Positions 46,131 through 58,800 of a DNA stretch of 64,000 nucleotides are shown here, piece after piece (the stretch's first letter is position 1; each line of letters opens with the position of its first letter). The notes beneath the pieces were generated by a model. It worked only from the letters and a program-made list of their open reading frames with translations. It ran no database searches and was not told the origin of the DNA. This stretch comes from Physcia stellaris. Lineage: Eukaryota > Ascomycota > Lecanoromycetes > Caliciales > Physciaceae. The position numbers and the translations under genes were made by a program. The stretch covers positions 434,001-498,000 of the forward strand of contig JABSSW010000033.1 in NCBI GenBank assembly GCA_018902385.1. The letters run 5' to 3'.

Positions 46131-47798
46131 CTACGCTTGGCGTCCTTCTATTGCCCTTGCGTGCCCATTGGTATCCAAGGTCCTCCGCATGACCTCGCTT
46201 TCCAGCTCCCGTGCTTTGGCTCTTCCCTGCTCGAGTCTCTCGACACCCAGCTCGATGTTCTCGATGTGCACGCTTAGTGACACCATTTCCACACCTCCCA
46301 TCCGCTCCCTAAGATCTTCCAAGTCATGTGACATAGCCTGTAGCTTGACCAAAGTACCACTGACATGTGCGAGTGCTGATTGTCGGTATGTGTTGACTTG
46401 CTTGAGTAACTTCAATTGCGAATCAAGCTTGCCGAGCTTCTTGCTGTTGCCACCAAGCAACGTCCACAGTTCCGACAAGACCTCTTCTTTAGACCCTTGG
46501 GCTTTGACATTATCACGAACAGCTATATCATGAATGAGATCCAGTCTGTCTTCCATGTTCAGCAGCACGGACAGTAGAGCCTGAGCTTCTTGGACAAGCA
46601 TACTGATCTCATTCTCAACAGTACGGCTGTGTTGGATGTATTGATCTACAAGAGCAGACTCCGTGAACTGTAAGGGCTGAAAAGGAGCGAAGATTTTGCC
46701 GTTAACAAATGCAGAGATCGCACCTTGGGAGGCGTCGCGAATGGAAATATCCTCGAGGACACGCCTGGTCCAGCGGGCCGTTGCTAGAACTTTATCGACA
46801 CTGTGTCCGACATGACTGTTGAATTTCTGGAGGTCCCATGACGCGATGCGTGCTGTCTCGATGAAGCCATCAAATTCATAGACAAGCTCGTTTTTGGAAT
46901 GAAGGCTACTATGCCGGACAACTGTGCGAAGATCACGGATGGATGTTTCGCCTCGCTTCATATCAAGAGGGAGTGAAACACCACCTGCGGACGCTTCGAG
47001 GACCTCCTCGAATTTGGATTGCACGGTCATAAGCTCATCAAAGTGAACACTTGGTGCTTCCTGACCTTCGTATTCGGCTGGTAGAGTCGATTTGCACATG
47101 GGTAGGTTGAGAATAGAGGATCCCGGTATTCGGCAGACAGGCGACAAAGCAGAGTATATTGAGCTGGTCAGAAAGTTACGAAGGAAAACGGACATTCCGA
47201 GAAGTATATAAACAGCAATCAGCAATGCTATAGGGGTTTTCAGCGTGTTGAACGTGGTTCCCGCGACATCGTAGGTCCAACGTAGGATAGGTCGTAGAAC
47301 AAGTAAGATAGTGCCAAAGATGTCCTCAAGCCAGTCATATGCCACTGAATCCTTTCCGTTTTGTTCACCTCGTGTACTACGTGCGAAATTAGCGCGACGA
47401 TTACTGGCTCTTTGCGGCGTTTCTTTGCTCCTCAGCTTCTTGTCTCCGGTCCATGCAACATTTGGGTGAGCATTATGGATTGAAGGCATAATAAATTCCG
47501 GCTCAGTAGTTGCTTTGCTAGTTTTATGAGCTGCTCGTGTCCGCGGTGTCTCTACTCTTCCTAGTGACTTTCGCCTTGATCCTGGCAATACATTTGCACC
47601 ATCTTCGGGCTCGTTCTTCGATGGGGTTACCTTGGATTGGAAAAGATGACTGTTGTTCCGAGGTAAAGTAGGAGCATCCTCCCCCGAGTCCGAGGTAGAG
47701 GGTTCGTATTCCCCATCCAGATCGCTTTCCACAACCCAGGACTCACCCAGCTGGGGCTTTCTTGGCCTTCTTGATCGCATACCCCTAAGCTCGGCCAT
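46131..47798 (-). CDS. Coiled-coil membrane protein of unknown function
   Basis: Single exon, 555 residues from ATG 47798 (MAELRGMRSRRPRKPQ). The first ~180 residues are basic and disordered. Two hydrophobic stretches follow (IFGTILLVLRPILRW and PIALLIAVYILLGMSVFL, about residues 180–230). The remainder is largely helical with coiled-coil character (IENIELGVERLEQGRAKARELE near the end). No signal peptide. I do not recognise the family; an ER or nuclear-envelope protein with cytosolic or luminal coiled coil is one reading. The frame is open another 72 nt upstream to a TTG, and a GT–AG pair there could add a first exon. Confidence 0.8.
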   Translation of the reverse strand: MAELRGMRSRRPRKPQLGESWVVESDLDGEYEPSTSDSGEDAPTLPRNNSHLFQSKVTPSKNEPEDGANVLPGSRRKSLGRVETPRTRAAHKTSKATTEPEFIMPSIHNAHPNVAWTGDKKLRSKETPQRASNRRANFARSTRGEQNGKDSVAYDWLEDIFGTILLVLRPILRWTYDVAGTTFNTLKTPIALLIAVYILLGMSVFLRNFLTSSIYSALSPVCRIPGSSILNLPMCKSTLPAEYEGQEAPSVHFDELMTVQSKFEEVLEASAGGVSLPLDMKRGETSIRDLRTVVRHSSLHSKNELVYEFDGFIETARIASWDLQKFNSHVGHSVDKVLATARWTRRVLEDISIRDASQGAISAFVNGKIFAPFQPLQFTESALVDQYIQHSRTVENEISMLVQEAQALLSVLLNMEDRLDLIHDIAVRDNVKAQGSKEEVLSELWTLLGGNSKKLGKLDSQLKLLKQVNTYRQSALAHVSGTLVKLQAMSHDLEDLRERMGGVEMVSLSVHIENIELGVERLEQGRAKARELESEVMRRTLDTNGHARAIEGRQA

Positions 47799-48178
47799 AC
47801 CTGATGATGCAGTAATAAAGTACCACAGGCAAAGTGTGAAGGTGTAGTTATGAGGGGTGAGTGCGACCAATTTTTATGGGTAGTAGGCTTCGTTATGGAC
47901 GAAGGTCAAGGCAGCGATATCAGCTACCGGGCTAAACACTTTCATGGAGGGTGAAGGCAGAAAAGAAGCATAAGTGAAGAGTGACCTCGAGGTGATGACA
48001 TGGCTATGAGCATGGCGAGGTAGCGGAGTTCTGCCTCGCGTTACATGTTTTGCGCGTGTTGACTGTTGAATGACGGAGCGCGGCTGGTGCACTGTTCCGA
48101 TTGGTTCCAACGATGCCCCCTTCACTTTTCGGAGCCTTGAGGGTCATTGCCTGCATTCAGTACTTTTCATTTGGTTCC
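47799..48178. other. Divergent promoter
   Basis: About 380 bp between the membrane-protein gene and the ThrRS gene, whose exact start is uncertain. Nothing else recognised. Confidence 0.45.
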
Positions 48179-49747
48179 ATGAGGCCAACAAGTCTCTCAT
48201 GGCGTGCATGCAGGTCAACTACGGGTACTGCCCCTATGAACAGACGATGTGTTCCTTGGTCCGCACGCTGCACCACTCATTCACGGCGACAGCAATCAAG
48301 GAGCACCATTAGAGACTTGCAAGACTCACGGGAGAAACAGAAGTCGTTGGTAGGATCTAAGTCGCAGTCCACTGACCCAGATCATCGAACATTGGGCACT
48401 GAGCTTTCATTGTTCACGGGCGACATCTCAAGCCCAGGCTCGCCGTTTTTTCAACCCGACGGCACCCATGTCTTCCAGAAACTGCAGGCCTTTCTTCGCG
48501 CTCAATATCCCGCTTTCGGATTTCAGGAGGTCATCACGCCAAACCTATACAAGGAATCATTATGGCGACAATCCGGTCATTGGGACAATTACAAGGATGC
48601 CATGTTCGCTGTCACGGGAGGCACTGAAATAGAAGGTGGTGACGACGCTCATTACAGTCTCAAGCCTATGAATTGCCCTGGACATTGCCTGCTGTTCAAG
48701 GTCCAGAAACGTAGCTGGCGCGAATTGCCCATCCGCTATGCCGACTTCAGTCCGCTTCATCGTAATGAACTTTCGGGGTCATTGAGTGGTCTGACCAGGG
48801 TTAGAAGGTTTCATCAAGATGACGGCCATATATTCTGTACCCTCGATCAAGTTCGTGGCGAGATCATTTCCACGTTGAAGTTTGTCGACATGGTATACTC
48901 AACACTGGGAGTGGGACCTCATAAGTTAGTGCTAAGCACGAGGCCCATAAAAGATTTTATTGGAACGGACGAAGCGTGGAGAATGGCGGAGGACCAGCTC
49001 AAGGAGGCGTTAGACAAGAGTGGGCAGGAGTGGGAGCTCAATCCTGGTGAAGGCGCTTTCTATGGACCCAAGATCGACATCATCTTGACAGATAAGAATG
49101 GTAAGCAGCATCAAACTGCCACTGTTCAATTAGACTTTCAACTACCACAAAGGTTCAAATTGGAGTACGCAGGAGGTGGGCACGATGGCCATGAGATGAT
49201 TGCTCCCGTTCTGATACACAGGGCCATCCTCGGGTCATTGGAACGATTTATGGCCCTGTTGATCGAGCAATATCAGGGCCATTGGCCCTTCTGGTTAAGC
49301 CCGCGCCAAGTCAGCATCTTAACCGTAGGTAAATCCAAAGATGTCCTCCAGTACGCGAGGGACGTAGCAAAGAACCTAGCCTTCCCAACCACCGCATCGT
49401 ATATAGACAAGGCAAAGCCGCTTCCACTGTCAGAACCACGTTACACTGTCGATACGGACTTTCGAGACGAGACATTGGCAAAGAAAATCCGTGACGCAAA
49501 GAGCAAGAAATATAATATTATCTGCATCATTGGCGAAAAAAACGTTAAGGAAGCAAACATTGACTTAGACATTTCTGGGCAGCCAAACCAAAAGAGAACG
49601 GTAGAAATCTTTGACCACGTCAGACCTGGAGTACGGAGTCCTGTTCAAGGCAACGTATCCACCTCAGTCCGCGGGCTGCCCGGTCTCAAGTTGGATCAAT
49701 GTCAAACATCGCAAGCGTTGAAAATGCTCAACAATGGCTATTTATAG
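48179..49747 (+). CDS. mst1: Mitochondrial threonyl-tRNA synthetase
   Basis: Single exon, 522 residues from ATG 48179; in-frame ATGs at 48113 and 48236 are alternatives. The N-terminus is Arg/Ser/Thr-rich (RPTSLSWRACRSTTG…RRQQSRSTI), as expected of a mitochondrial presequence. Class II catalytic motifs are present: GFQEVITPN (motif 1), MNCPGHCLLFK and FSPLHRNELSGSL with RVRRFHQDDGHIFC (motif 2), and HRAILGSLERFMALLIEQ (motif 3). A C-terminal anticodon-binding domain (QVSILTVGKSKDVLQYA) follows. The N-terminal TGS and editing domains of cytosolic ThrRS are absent, which identifies the organellar enzyme. It charges mitochondrial tRNA-Thr. Confidence 0.95.
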   Translation: MRPTSLSWRACRSTTGTAPMNRRCVPWSARCTTHSRRQQSRSTIRDLQDSREKQKSLVGSKSQSTDPDHRTLGTELSLFTGDISSPGSPFFQPDGTHVFQKLQAFLRAQYPAFGFQEVITPNLYKESLWRQSGHWDNYKDAMFAVTGGTEIEGGDDAHYSLKPMNCPGHCLLFKVQKRSWRELPIRYADFSPLHRNELSGSLSGLTRVRRFHQDDGHIFCTLDQVRGEIISTLKFVDMVYSTLGVGPHKLVLSTRPIKDFIGTDEAWRMAEDQLKEALDKSGQEWELNPGEGAFYGPKIDIILTDKNGKQHQTATVQLDFQLPQRFKLEYAGGGHDGHEMIAPVLIHRAILGSLERFMALLIEQYQGHWPFWLSPRQVSILTVGKSKDVLQYARDVAKNLAFPTTASYIDKAKPLPLSEPRYTVDTDFRDETLAKKIRDAKSKKYNIICIIGEKNVKEANIDLDISGQPNQKRTVEIFDHVRPGVRSPVQGNVSTSVRGLPGLKLDQCQTSQALKMLNNGYL

Positions 49748-49836
49748 CCTTCAGCTAATGAATGAAAAGGGGCAAGATCCTTCATCAAACCGCTCGTGTC
49801 TCCTGTTGGTACCACGACCTTCTAAGCCAAACGAGT

Positions 49837-51010
49837 TTACTCGATTCTCACTGCAAGGTCAGTCAATGTCTTAAGTATCCGTAATCGCTCTCTCACCTTA
49901 TGATCAAGCTCCGCTATAGTCAGGACAGCTTTACCGAAGTTGTCACCCCTCAGCATACCAAGGAATCCGTCAACAGCATTGTCAATGCCTTCAGTAATGC
50001 TTTGTTTCGCTATGAATGACCCGTCGTCGATCCATCTCTGAAGGTTATGTTGATGTTGTGCTGCATATTTCGGCCCCATGTCCGGGTCGCCGACGATAAA
50101 GCCTTGAATCGTCAAACGTTTTGATACCACCATAAATATGTTCTTGACGCCATATGCATCTTCCGGCTTAGCAAGGTTATATTGAGAGATCATTCCACAT
50201 GCGACTAGCTGGCTGTTAAAGACCGAGGATGAGGGTAAGATTTTTCAAACACTTACTGATGCGTCCAAAGTTGTTCATGGCACCAATGGCTGCTTCGAGC
50301 TGCTCGCCTCCTACGTTCTCGTAATATATATCGATGCCGTTTGGTGCCAGCCTTGCCAGCGCGTCAGTGGCCTTCTCCTTTTTGTAATTGAAACCGTCAG
50401 AGAATTGGAGCTCCTTTTTGATGAAGGCAAGCTTCTCGTCGCTCCCCACACTTCCAATAACAGTAAGGCCTTCACGCTTCGCCAACTGTCCTACAATTTG
50501 GCCAACAGCCCCGCTTGCCGCTGAGATGAAGATTGTCTCGCCCTTTTTGGGCTTTCCAATTTCATACAAAGAGGAGTAAGCGGTGAGACCAGCCATGCCG
50601 AGGGCGCCGATGAATAATTTAGGGTCAAGATTGAGAGGGTTCTCCAATTTTCTCAACGAGTTGTTGACAATCGCTGCTGGGATTATTGAATATTCTTCCG
50701 TAGGAATTTTTCCGATGACCAGATCTCCCTCCTTGAATTTCGAATTGTTCGACTTCAGCACCTTGGCTACGCCGCCATTGTCGATCGGTTGGCTCAGTTC
50801 GAAGGGCGAAAAGTACGACGCCTTCTCAGGAGGTCGCATGCGCCCGCGCTGATAAGGATCGAAAGAGAGGTAGTAGTTCTTGGTTGTGACGCCATCCTCG
50901 GGAGGATTAGTCTCGAGATCGAAGCCTCTGTCCTCGACAGCAAGATTCTCCCCCGCTTTGGGCCATCCTGTTGGAGAGGATTTAAAGATGAGGCCTTTGT
51001 TTTGTACCAT
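49837..51010 (-). CDS. NADP-dependent medium-chain reductase (PTGR/LTB4DH-like)
   Basis: Exons 51010–50257 and 50204–49837, 373 residues. The N-terminal GroES-like domain includes YLSFDPYQRGRM. The cofactor-binding part has MAGLTAYSSLYEIGKPKKGE, SAASGAVGQIVGQLAKREG and IDIYYENVGG. Zinc ligands of classical alcohol dehydrogenase are missing, so it is the zinc-free leukotriene B4 12-hydroxydehydrogenase / curcumin-reductase type that reduces activated C=C bonds of enones. The acceptor chosen (…AGCTAG|TCGCATG) restores IACGMISQYN, the family motif. Physiological substrate unknown; detoxification is a likely role. Its 3' end lies 90 bp from the ThrRS stop. Confidence 0.92.
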
Positions 51011-51450
51011 GGCTATGAAAAGCTTTGGAGGTGGGAATTTGGGATCTAGCGAGACGAAAAGATATGATTAGGCGGAAGACGGTGTCCGAGCGAATGCATT
51101 GATAGGTATATCATCTACCCGCAAAGTCCAACGTCATATTATTACAGCCCGTGATCTGTTGGCGGAGAGGACGAGCCGGCTATGTAATCATCCCATGTCG
51201 CATGCTACTACTATGTTCTCCGAGAAAAGCCTGGAACAAGTAACTGCACCACCTCACGCAATGCTTCCGTTTACACATCAGGAGCTATCGATCTGCTCCG
51301 TGTTCTGTCAGGGTTTCCCAATCGTCAGATCCCTTTGGATGACAAAAAACTTCCGCCGTGCCTCGTGCCTCGGCTGTACTGGAAACCCTAATCAGCTGCC
51401 CCTGCGTTTATCGTAAGCGACCTGTACTCGTACATGTACTTTAGGTATTT
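51011..51450. other. Divergent promoter
   Basis: 440 bp between the reductase and the Maf gene. Nothing recognised. Confidence 0.5.
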
Positions 51451-52320
51451 ATGAAGCTTGGGCTCAACCCGTCATCACCCTTAATGAGCTCCGTAAACAT
51501 GGATGTCAAATACGAACCGGCACCAACAGAGCCTCCACCTTTATATGAAGCCACCGGTCTCACCAGTCAGCAAGCTATCCCATCATCAAAACCACCCCCA
51601 CCTCTCCGCACCCCCCTCCCCCTCGAGCTACCCATCCTAAACGAACTCCGCTCCAAACGCGTGATCCTCGCCTCCGCCTCCCCGCGCCGAAGACAACTTC
51701 TCGCCCAAATCGGCCTCTCCAATCTCGAAATATGCCCATCGACTCTCCCTGAATCTCTCCCCAAATCCCTCTCCCCGTTCGAATACGTCCTACGTACCGC
51801 AACCCAGAAATGTATGCACGTCTACAGCAACACCATCAATGTTCCCTCCCCGCTTGGCGAGCCTGCGCTCGTTCTAGCGGCTGACACGGTGGTTGTTGCG
51901 CCGTCGGGGCAGATACTGGAGAAGCCGCGGAGCGAGGCGCAACACATCTCCATGCTGACTAGCCTACGGAATTCCAAGACCCACAAAGTGTACACGGCGG
52001 TAGTAGCGATGGCGCCACTGGTGAGCGCAAGGGACCCGGGGTATGCGCTCGAGTCGACGGTAGAGGAGACGACGGTGTGGTTTGCGGGTGATGTGAGCGA
52101 TGAGATGGTGTTGGCATACGTACGGACGAGGGAGGGCGCTGACAAGGCGGGAGGGTATGCGATACAAGGTGTGGGCGCACTGTTGGTGGAGAGGATTGAG
52201 GGAGGATGGGATAATGTTGTCGGGCTGCCCCTAAGGGGGACGTTAAAAGTGATTGAGAAGGCAATGGAGAAGGGGGCTGAGGAAGGGTTGGAAGACGAAT
52301 TTGCAGAGGCAGAGGAGTAA
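51451..52320 (+). CDS. Maf-family nucleotide pyrophosphatase
   Basis: Single exon, 289 residues from ATG 51451. After a ~60-residue Pro-rich N-terminus the Maf domain starts RVILASASPRRRQLLAQIGL, and includes VLAADTVVV with the catalytic Asp, ILEKPRSEAQ, and DKAGGYAIQG…GGWDNVVGLPL near the C-terminus. Maf proteins hydrolyse non-canonical or excess nucleoside triphosphates to monophosphates (house cleaning), and bacterial Maf affects septation. A later ATG (51487 or 51502) may be the true start, as the N-terminus is not conserved. Confidence 0.93.
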   Translation: MKLGLNPSSPLMSSVNMDVKYEPAPTEPPPLYEATGLTSQQAIPSSKPPPPLRTPLPLELPILNELRSKRVILASASPRRRQLLAQIGLSNLEICPSTLPESLPKSLSPFEYVLRTATQKCMHVYSNTINVPSPLGEPALVLAADTVVVAPSGQILEKPRSEAQHISMLTSLRNSKTHKVYTAVVAMAPLVSARDPGYALESTVEETTVWFAGDVSDEMVLAYVRTREGADKAGGYAIQGVGALLVERIEGGWDNVVGLPLRGTLKVIEKAMEKGAEEGLEDEFAEAEE

Positions 52321-52919
52321 GGAAGGAGACAGGCACTATGGATTACCTAATGGCTTCATCTGAGCGGATAATAATGGATAGTCGGTGATTCTCTGGTTAT
52401 GAGGATGAGCCAGAATATCGCAAATAGAGATATAGAGATCAGATCAAGCTAACGGGTGAAAACCGGAAGCAGTAAGACAAAGAAAGTTTTTTAGCAGACC
52501 TTCAAATAAGATTCCTTATCAGTTCACTTCTCAAAATCAACCAGAAGTGTCACATGCCATTGCGCGACCGCCGTGTGAATGTGCATGCTCAATATCCATA
52601 TGTACAAACAACGCTAGCAGTACTTTTTGAAGGAAACCTATTCAAGGGAGCATCGCCCTCGAGAGACAAAGGCCTCAGCAACCACGTCTCCTCCATTGCA
52701 GCGACAGTGTTCTGCGGTATGATCAATGGGAAAGCAATATTCGCGCCAAAGCATGCAACTCTCAGCAAATGACCCGCATAGATGCCCCATCCCCTGCCGA
52801 AATGCCAAGATGTGCAGCACCTCCAAATGTGAGCGAATGATAGGTAATATGTCCGACCAATGCAGGGCCGCCATGCCAATTCAGTAGGAAATCGTGCCAA
52901 TAGAGTTCGTTGAGATTCG
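52321..52919. other. Intergenic, convergent
   Basis: 599 bp between the Maf gene and the glucanase. Open frames here (for example 52589–52987, minus) are shadows of the glucanase end or lack support. Confidence 0.5.
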
Positions 52920-54373
<1,454 letters not shown>

Positions 54374-55840
54374 GCTTAAGCTATCGAGAGTCCGAGTATC
54401 AGATGGCAGCAGCTGGACCTAGGTGGTCAGGCAAAGTGGGCGAAGTAGGTGGTGGGTCGGGTAATAATCGACGAGTTGTTGACGAAGCAATCAGAGAGGA
54501 ATGTTGGGTTACCGCATCGGGCAACAGAGTGAAGCGGATTCAGCTTCTTCTTTGTTGACGGAGTGATGAATTAACGTTTTCAGAGGAATGCGAGTTTAAG
54601 GAGAGGGTGTTTCAACTACTTGAAGTCTAGGAGAAGTACCCACAGTCTGTGGAGCCGACTCGACACACTACCAGGAGACGGCAAGGTACAAGTCTCTGGT
54701 CACGGCAGATAGGGAGCGGTCAGTCAAGACAGAGGTAGAGGGAAGTAGGGGGCTACGATATGGATCAGGGAGGGGGCAGTCCCGGTCTACTTGTACTGTA
54801 CATCGAGGGCGACAAATGGATCAGATCTGAGGGCTAGTAGCAGGATGGACTACTACTGTACTTGTCATGTTATAACGTCAGAGCCGCTGTGTGAATGCTC
54901 CGTGTCTCCAAGAGGATTGGTGAGAGGTCATGAACTGGGTGTCATCCGGTTTCACATGATGGATGACAGAAGGCAAACGGTCGTCGGTGAAGCATTGATC
55001 GAAAGCTGGAGGAGCCGACGATGGCCGCGGACAGCTTAGCGGGCAATGGCCGAATGCCTTCCCTGGAGCCATGATTGGCCACGTGCCTTGCTTAATTGAG
55101 GGGACCCCGCCTGACGTACCCTAACCCTGGAGACCCTTGCAGCCTACTGCTCGCTAAAATCCGGGGTACGTCGCCGCGACGGCACACACATCGTCTAATT
55201 CGTCAGGCCCAGGCCCTTTTTCCCGATATCGCGATAATACGTGGCATGTCATCTGATCGCGACTTGACGCCGTCATCTGCAACCCGACATCTCTCTTACC
55301 CCGCAAGAAGGCCGTCAGTCAGACGCTGTGTCATTACGCTTGGTCAGGAGACGGGCAATCTTCTTGAGGATGTTGTAAGTCACTGATCCTGGATGGACAT
55401 GTGCTGCGATGCATCTCAGCCTCGGCAAGCTAAGATAGGTGAAGTAGCTGTTGTGTGCCTCGGTGGAAGTAAAAGCTGCCCCCTTTATGCGATATCGATC
55501 TGTCAACGATCCAGATCTCGAACCATGGTGAACATAGACTTTTCAGCGCCCCTGAGGAATGCAGATACTACGTATGTCTATCCGTTTCAACGTTGTTCCA
55601 CGCTTGCTCTAGGCCTAGCCACAGTCATGGTGAGACTCCATCAACACATGGCCAAAGTTTGCGGTCCGCCCTATAGATTCCCTATCGATGTACAAGTGCA
55701 AATCCGTGCTATTGAATCCCTATCGATGTTAAAGTGCAAGTCCGTACTATCGAATCCCTATCGATGTACAAGTGCAAAGCCATCGCGACCTGCTAATTGC
55801 TCCGGAGCTATGCATGTGAATGTCAGCCGGGTTCACTCTC
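54374..55840. other. Intergenic, about 1.5 kb
   Basis: Upstream of EXG1 and downstream of RAD50. It holds the 38-bp tandem repeat next to RAD50. Otherwise only unsupported ORFs of 60–180 codons. Confidence 0.5.
55677..55783. repeat. 38-bp tandem repeat, about 2.8 copies
   Basis: The core CCTATCGATGTACAAGTGCA recurs with its start at 55681, 55719 and 55757, an exact 38-bp spacing, with a few substitutions (TACAAG/TTAAAG). It ends about 60 bp from the RAD50 stop codon. No function evident; a young minisatellite is the simplest reading. Confidence 0.85.
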
Positions 55841-58800
55841 TTACAGAACCATGCCGATCGACTGCTTTTCGATCTTGGACTTCTGCCGGTCATCCCTCGA
55901 CACGCGGTAGTAGTCATCACAGAAGTCGGCGCACTTCATGAACTTGAGGAATTCCTCATCGTGCGTGATGACGATCAGCTGAAAATTCGCTTGCTGCTGC
56001 CTTGCTCGGATGATGTCGTGAAGGGACTCGGCCAGAGACCGAATGTTGTCCCGATCAAGGTTCGTCGTTGGCTCGTCCAGCGCGATGAGGCCGCAATTGA
56101 CCCCGAAGCACTCGGCCAAGGCCAAGCGAATAATGATACTGGCAAGCACCTTCTGTCCCGCGCTGCACCGACCTCGCATGTCCATTTCAACGTCCGACTT
56201 GACCATGCAGACCCGGTAGTTGTATGTTCGGTTGCCGCTGGCCGATCCACCGTCGGAACGGATCAGGATCGAATCGACATCCGTGCCTTGATATGTCCTC
56301 CGCCAAAGTTCCTCGATGATTCGATTGATCTCTTCCATCTTAATGCTGTGAAATTTCATGATTGCCCTGTCAGAAAGTCAGCTTAACCTTTACCAGGGCT
56401 AACCCTCTCGTTTCTGTAAAGGAAGCCTCACTTATCTAGCGCTTTAGCGTATCGATCAAGATCTTCGATAGCAGCCTTGGTCGTCTGGCTCTTGTTAGTT
56501 TTTGATCGGGGCAGAGAAGAAAAGCCAGACCAACCTCGACTGTGATGTGGCACTTCTTGAATTCTTTCGCCGCGTCTCCATAGGATTGATTGAACTCGGT
56601 AATGAGCTCTTGGAGGTTTTCGTCTTTTGCCGCCATCGCAGCATGTCCACGTTCCGCTGCAGTCCTGCACTTTGTCCCCTCCTGATCCCAGTGCTTATAC
56701 GTTTTTGTATGATGTTCAAGATCAGCTTCTGCGTTAGCCGCCTCCAATTTTGCAATCTCCGCCTTGACAGCATCTAATCGCTGTCGGTTAGATCTGTACC
56801 CGATATTATCTTCAATGTTTCGTTGAGTTTCTTTCTGGCTCTGCAGCTCATTTTGGATCTTGTTCAGTTCCTTGGTGATCTGTGTCTGCTCATCCTGCAA
56901 CTGCTTGGATTCTTGCTCGGTGCGTTCTATCTCTCGTTTGCATGCTGCCAACTTACCAGGGCCACCATCATCGATGTAGATGCGAATCTGTCGAGACGTC
57001 ATTTCAAGTTGGTGGACACTGTCAGACAATCCAGCAGCTTCCTCCTGTAGCAACTTTTCTCTGTTGAGACCGCGCTTTTTCACATCGGCAAGCTTTGTCT
57101 CTTCTTCGGCTATAAGTGGCTCTAGCTCTGCGATCTGAAGGTTGAATTGCTTAGCAGCCTCTCGTGAGTCCTCGTTATTGCGTTGTAGCTCTTCAATCTG
57201 CCGCTCGAGATCGGCTTTTTTCTCGAGGTCATGATTGCTGACCATGAGGTTGTTGTTAGCTGTACTCAATTCAAGCTCCAGGTCTCTGGCTTTGGAGCGA
57301 GCTGCGTCCCTTTCGTCTCTCAACTCGGTGATCTTAACTCGTAAGCCTTCCGAGTACTCGCTAGCTAATTTTGCTTCGTGCTGGATATCCTCCAAGGTGC
57401 GGGACAGACCAGCATCCTTTTGCTTTTCTGCGAGCTCTTGAGCCTCTAACTGATACTTCTGAACCTTTTGGTCAAGTTCGTGGATCTCCTTTATTGGATC
57501 GGCTAATGTATCAACGTCCGCCTTGGATTGCTGCTTGTCAGCGACGGTGCGGTCGTGCTCCTCAATTTGACGGACCAGACTGTTCCGCTCCACTTCAAGC
57601 TTTCTGATGTCTTCTTGAATCCGCGGAAGCTCGGTGTGATGAAGCCGTGACCATGTCGTGTGGCTTGGTGACGCATCTTTTGCACGCCGAAGATCGTCCT
57701 CCGCATTGATTAAATCGTTCTCGACCTCCTTGTGCTGCTTTGCGAGAAGTCCCTGGAGTTTCTGGACGAATCTTCCTTTTTCGTCGGCTTTATGGAAAGG
57801 TCGTTCGCAGAGCCTACAAGCTTCATGTTTGTTGGCTGTATCGAGACATTTAGCGAAAAAAGACTGTTCTGCAGCAAAGCTGTCAGAGTCGCTCTTGAGG
57901 ACATCCCGGTTCTCTTGGTATTCTTGAAGAAATTGGGGAAACTCCTCGGGTGCAACGTCAATTTTGTCTTTGATGTGGCGCACACACTTTGCTTGCTCTT
58001 TTTCGCCCTTAGTCAAATCGGCCCGGAGACTACCAAGCCTATCTTCCACACTGGCATGTTTCCTTGCAATGCTGTCACGCAAACCGCTGGCTTCTTTTAG
58101 CTCGTTGTCCCTGTTCTGAGCCACACTCTGATATTTTCCTTGGATGTTTGAAGCCGACCAATCCTGACCTATGAGTCTCTGGATTCTGTTACGGTGGGCT
58201 CCCTTCATGGTTTCGAGGCGTCTCTGGTAATTGGTCAACTCCTTTCGGAGAAGCTCTAGATTAGCGAGCTCTCCAGCTTTTGAACACACTTGCGCCGATT
58301 CTTTTTCCAAGAGCTTTTGTTTGTCGTCCGATAAGCGAAGATCGACACTTGCTTTCTGCAATTCACTGTCCCAAGACCCAGTCCTCACCTCCTCTTTTGC
58401 TTGCTTCAGCTGCGTGCCGAGGTCCTGAATGTTTGACTCAAGCAGAGCCACCCCACCGACATCAACTTTGAGTCTTTTAAGCGATGACCTGGAGGACTCG
58501 ATTCTGCTGTCATTGGCTAAGGTTCGTTCTTTGGTAGATTTTTTGCTCTGGATCAGACCTGAGCGACGCTCCCGCAATCCATCCAAAGCATGCTGCACAT
58601 GCTGCACTTCTACTTCAGTCTCATTGCGGACTTTATCTACCGATAATTTCTGGTCTTTCAACATTTTCGTGATCCTCTTCATGAACGCGGCTATCTCTTC
58701 ATCATCCAGATCATGATCGTAACCCCGGATACTATGACGCGAGGCCTTTTCCCGGATCATCTTCGACCGGGACCCAATGAGTTTCTCATGGCTTGCCTTG

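Noticed and set aside
45805-46533. A 242-codon plus-strand ORF
   Set aside because: Mostly antisense to the coiled-coil membrane-protein gene and of shadow-like composition.
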